This document shows, piece by piece, positions 61,720 to 64,000 of a DNA stretch of 64,000 nt. The position numbers were made by a program, and so were the translations under genes. This DNA comes from Rhizobium sp. 11515TR (lineage in GTDB: Bacteria; Pseudomonadota; Alphaproteobacteria; Rhizobiales; Rhizobiaceae): NCBI RefSeq assembly GCF_002277895.1, contig NZ_CP022999.1, positions 1,178,001 to 1,242,000 on the forward strand. The letters are read 5' to 3'. The first letter of the stretch is position 1. Each line of letters opens with the position of its first letter. The notes under the pieces are model-generated. The model did not search any database, was not told the DNA's origin, and saw nothing but the letters and a program-made list of their open reading frames with translations.

Positions 61720-63095
61720 GTATCGTTGCGGTTTTCGACATCGGTAAGACGAATGTGAAGCTGTCGGCGGCAACGGATGACGGCAGCGTACTGGAAACCC
61801 TGTCGACGCCGAATATCGTGAAGGATGGTCCGCCCTATCGCCATCACGATCTCGACGGTCTGGAAGACTGGCTCATCGATAGCCTGAGGGAGCTGGGACG
61901 CAGGCACGACATAGGCGCGATCATTACCTGCGCGCATGGGTCCGGCGGTGTGCTGGTCGACCGACAGGGTGCTGCAATGCCGATGATCGACTATGAGCAG
62001 CCGATCCCCGCGGATGTCTATGCGCGGTACAGGGCAATTGCCGGCTCCTATCGCGAGAGGGCAAGCGCCATCATGCTGGGTGCGGCGCATCTGGCACGGC
62101 AGATGTTGTGGCAGGAAATGTACTGGCCGGAGACCTTTGCGGCGGCCAGCGCCTATCTCGCCACACCGCAATATTGGGCGTTCCGCCTGTCAGGCGTGCT
62201 GGCGAGCGAAGTGACGAGCCTTGCGGCGCAGTCTCATCTGTGGGCATCGGCCGACAGCCGGCCGGCCTCGCTCGTTGCAAACCGCGGATGGCAGCGTCTC
62301 ATGCCGCCGATGCGGCGAGCGTGGGAAGCACTTGGTCTGTTGAAGCCCGAGCTCGCCAGACGCAGCGGCCTGAAGGCGACGACGCGCATCCTGTGCGGCG
62401 TGCACGATTCCTCGGCCAATCTATACCGCTATCAGGCGGCCGATCTTTCCGATTTTACCGTTGTCTCCACAGGTACCTGGATCGTTGCATTGAGCGACCG
62501 CGGCGATGTCGATTTCAGCGTCGAGCGACCCGGCCATTCCTGCAATGCCGATGTCTTCGGCAACCCGACGCCGGGTATGCTGACCATGGGTGGCCGGGAA
62601 TTTTCGACCGTCGCCGCAAAGGCTTTCGGCCCCGCCTCGTTGCAGGCCCTTCGGATGATCGTGGCGTCAGGTACCTTTGCACTGCCGACATTCGGCTCGG
62701 ACGACGGGCTCTTTCCCGGCACGGCCCATCGCGGCCGTCTTGAAGGCCCGCTTGCGGAGGAGGAAGACGTCCGGTTCACGCTCGCAGTGCTCTATTCGGC
62801 GCTGCTGACCGCGGCCTGCATTCAGGACCTTCCGCCCACAGAGACGGTGGTGCTGGACGGCAATTTCGTCGTCGATCCCCTTTATGGCGCCATCGTTGCG
62901 GCCTTCCTGCGTGATCGACGCGTGCTCGTCAGCCGCAGCACGACCGGAACGGCGACGGGCGCCGCCATGCTGGCATCCCATGAAATGCGTGCGTCACCTG
63001 CAGCGCTGGCGGCCGAAGCACCCGATATCTCCGGCCTTCCCGAACTTTCATCCTACCGGCAACGCTGGCAAACCCTGATCAAGACAATGGAGTGA
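61716..63095 (+). CDS. FGGY family carbohydrate kinase (L-fuculokinase/rhamnulokinase-like)
   Basis: This 459-residue kinase begins VAVFDIGKTNVKLS (nucleotide/phosphate loop) and contains GVHDSSANLYRY with the catalytic Asp, and GTWIVAL and TGTATGAAML near the end. Together with the class II aldolase it forms the lower part of a pathway in which a ketose is phosphorylated at C1 and split. Start 61716 overlaps the permease stop (ATGA). Confidence 0.9.
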   Translation: MSIVAVFDIGKTNVKLSAATDDGSVLETLSTPNIVKDGPPYRHHDLDGLEDWLIDSLRELGRRHDIGAIITCAHGSGGVLVDRQGAAMPMIDYEQPIPADVYARYRAIAGSYRERASAIMLGAAHLARQMLWQEMYWPETFAAASAYLATPQYWAFRLSGVLASEVTSLAAQSHLWASADSRPASLVANRGWQRLMPPMRRAWEALGLLKPELARRSGLKATTRILCGVHDSSANLYRYQAADLSDFTVVSTGTWIVALSDRGDVDFSVERPGHSCNADVFGNPTPGMLTMGGREFSTVAAKAFGPASLQALRMIVASGTFALPTFGSDDGLFPGTAHRGRLEGPLAEEEDVRFTLAVLYSALLTAACIQDLPPTETVVLDGNFVVDPLYGAIVAAFLRDRRVLVSRSTTGTATGAAMLASHEMRASPAALAAEAPDISGLPELSSYRQRWQTLIKTME

Positions 63096-63099
63096 GATC

Positions 63100-63792
63100 G
63101 TGACGACTTATGACGACAATGCCCTGCGCGAAGACATGGTGGCGATCTGCCGCCGGATGAACGCATCCGGCATCAACCAGGGAACGGCCGGCAACGTGTC
63201 GGTGCGGAATCCCAAGGGATTTCTGGTCACACCAACCTCTCTGCCCTACGACATGATGCAGCCAAAGGACCTGGTGCAGATGTATTTCGATGGCAGCTAC
63301 GAGGGTGAGCGCCGGCCATCGTCCGAGTGGCGGTTCCATCGCGATATTCTCGCATCTCGCAAGGATATCGAATGCGTGCTCCATTGCCACTCGGTCTATG
63401 CGACCACGCTTGCCGTGCATCACAAGACGATTCCGAGCTTTCATTATATGACGGGTGTCGCCGGCGGTACGACGATCCGCTGTGCGCGTTACGCCACCTT
63501 CGGCACGCAGGCTCTTTCCGATGCGGCGATCGAAGCGCTGCAGGACAGGCTTGCCTGCCTGCTCGGCCAGCACGGGCAGATCTCGCTCGGCAAGACGCCG
63601 GCCGCTGCCCTTGCGCTTGCCATCGAGGTCGAAACCCTCTCGCGCCTTTATGTGCAGGCGCTCACACTCGGCGAGCCGCCCATTCTCGATGACGAAGAGA
63701 TGGCACGCGTCATCCAGCAGATGAAGAACATGAGCTATGGACAGGCACCGGATCTGGATGGGGTCAACGATGTGGCAAAGCGACGGCAGTAA
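63100..63792 (+). CDS. Class II aldolase (L-fuculose/ribulose-1-phosphate aldolase-like)
   Basis: This 230-residue protein has the class II aldolase/adducin fold: GINQGTAGNVSVR (phosphate-binding region), CVLHCHSVYATTLA with zinc-binding histidines, and LLGQHGQ. Cleavage would give dihydroxyacetone phosphate and an aldehyde. It starts with GTG, four bases after the kinase stop. The pathway resembles L-fucose degradation without its isomerase, which the epimerase might replace. Confidence 0.9.
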   Translation: MTTYDDNALREDMVAICRRMNASGINQGTAGNVSVRNPKGFLVTPTSLPYDMMQPKDLVQMYFDGSYEGERRPSSEWRFHRDILASRKDIECVLHCHSVYATTLAVHHKTIPSFHYMTGVAGGTTIRCARYATFGTQALSDAAIEALQDRLACLLGQHGQISLGKTPAAALALAIEVETLSRLYVQALTLGEPPILDDEEMARVIQQMKNMSYGQAPDLDGVNDVAKRRQ

Positions 63793-63876
63793 TCCCTAGC
63801 CGCCTTCAATCTTCACGCGAAGTCTTGACATGTATGCGACTGAGTAGCACCTTGGACGTCTGAAGGAGATTGTCCC

Positions 63877-64000
63877 GTGAGCGTGAAGTCGTCGATATCG
63901 TTGACCGATCAGCAGGATGCATTTGCCCGCTCGCTTGTCGAGACGGGCCGCTATTCCAGCCTGAGTTCGGTTCTCCAGCAGGGTCTGGAGCTGCTGCGAC
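63877..64000 (+). CDS. ParD-family antitoxin, truncated by the window edge
   Basis: From GTG 63877, after tgaaggag, the frame reads VSVKSSISLTDQQDAFARSL, then ETGRYSSLSSVLQQGLELL, typical of the ribbon-helix-helix ParD N-terminus. The window ends after 41 codons. A ParE-type toxin gene would be expected beyond it. A near-consensus ttgaca lies 50 bases upstream. Confidence 0.8.
   Translation, partial: MSVKSSISLTDQQDAFARSLVETGRYSSLSSVLQQGLELLR

Overview
The window looks like part of the genome of a Rhizobium-type alphaproteobacterium. It is GC-rich, with dense same-strand operons. It carries a LuxI/LuxR pair, a DUF1127 small protein, a glycine-zipper/DUF1236 protein, many ABC importers with Tat-like or Sec signal peptides, and a dispersed palindromic repeat of the rhizobial kind present in two copies. 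The mix of catabolic islands, orphan regulators, broken genes and long non-coding gaps (worst between about 28.5 and 48 kb) suggests an accessory replicon or a variable chromosomal region. No rRNA, tRNA, CRISPR or intact transposon was seen.

Region 1 (1-8.9 kb): a plus-strand operon with a spermidine/putrescine-class binding protein, its ATPase, a NodB-fold (PuuE-like) deacetylase, a small MCSLCG protein, a CobW GTPase, a second binding protein that lacks a visible signal peptide, and an amidase. A convergent MFS transporter follows. The permeases are not in the window. This looks like uptake and hydrolysis of an unidentified amide- or ureide-type compound with a metal-chaperone module.

Region 2 (9.2-26.9 kb): aromatic metabolism. 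An Lrp/AsnC regulator diverges from an operon for a fused E1 alpha-beta 2-oxoacid dehydrogenase, an E2 acyltransferase and an aspartate/aromatic aminotransferase. Next comes paaX and the phenylacetate operon paaABCDE, a PaaA-like paralogue with altered metal ligands, paaZ, a hotdog thioesterase and paaY. Convergent to it is paaG-paaI-paaK plus a TetR regulator. Two nearly identical ACCGAYCGGTC operators sit before the two paa operons. The simplest joint reading is that phenylalanine is transaminated, oxidatively decarboxylated to phenylacetyl-CoA, and fed directly to the epoxidase. The cluster ends abruptly at a 17-codon remnant of an enoyl-CoA hydratase gene (paaF-like).

Region 3 (27-48 kb): an AHL synthase and LuxR regulator (convergent, overlapping), two small mutually similar proteins with a TetR gene, an acyltransferase-3 membrane protein, a LysR/FAD-oxidoreductase/phnX phosphonate module, a MEKHLA protein, a NarL-type two-component system flanked by two secreted Gly/Asn-rich proteins, a lone CheW, a frameshifted fatty-acid hydroxylase, a membrane-anchored AraC regulator, and a hydratase with two small coupled genes.

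Region 4 (48-64 kb): sugar and polyol catabolism (SDRs, PfkB kinase, ribitol- and galactitol-type dehydrogenases), a cyclopropane fatty acid synthase, an L,D-transpeptidase, and a complete sugar locus (epimerase, LacI, binding protein, ATPase, two permeases, FGGY kinase, class II aldolase). The window ends inside a ParD-type antitoxin gene.
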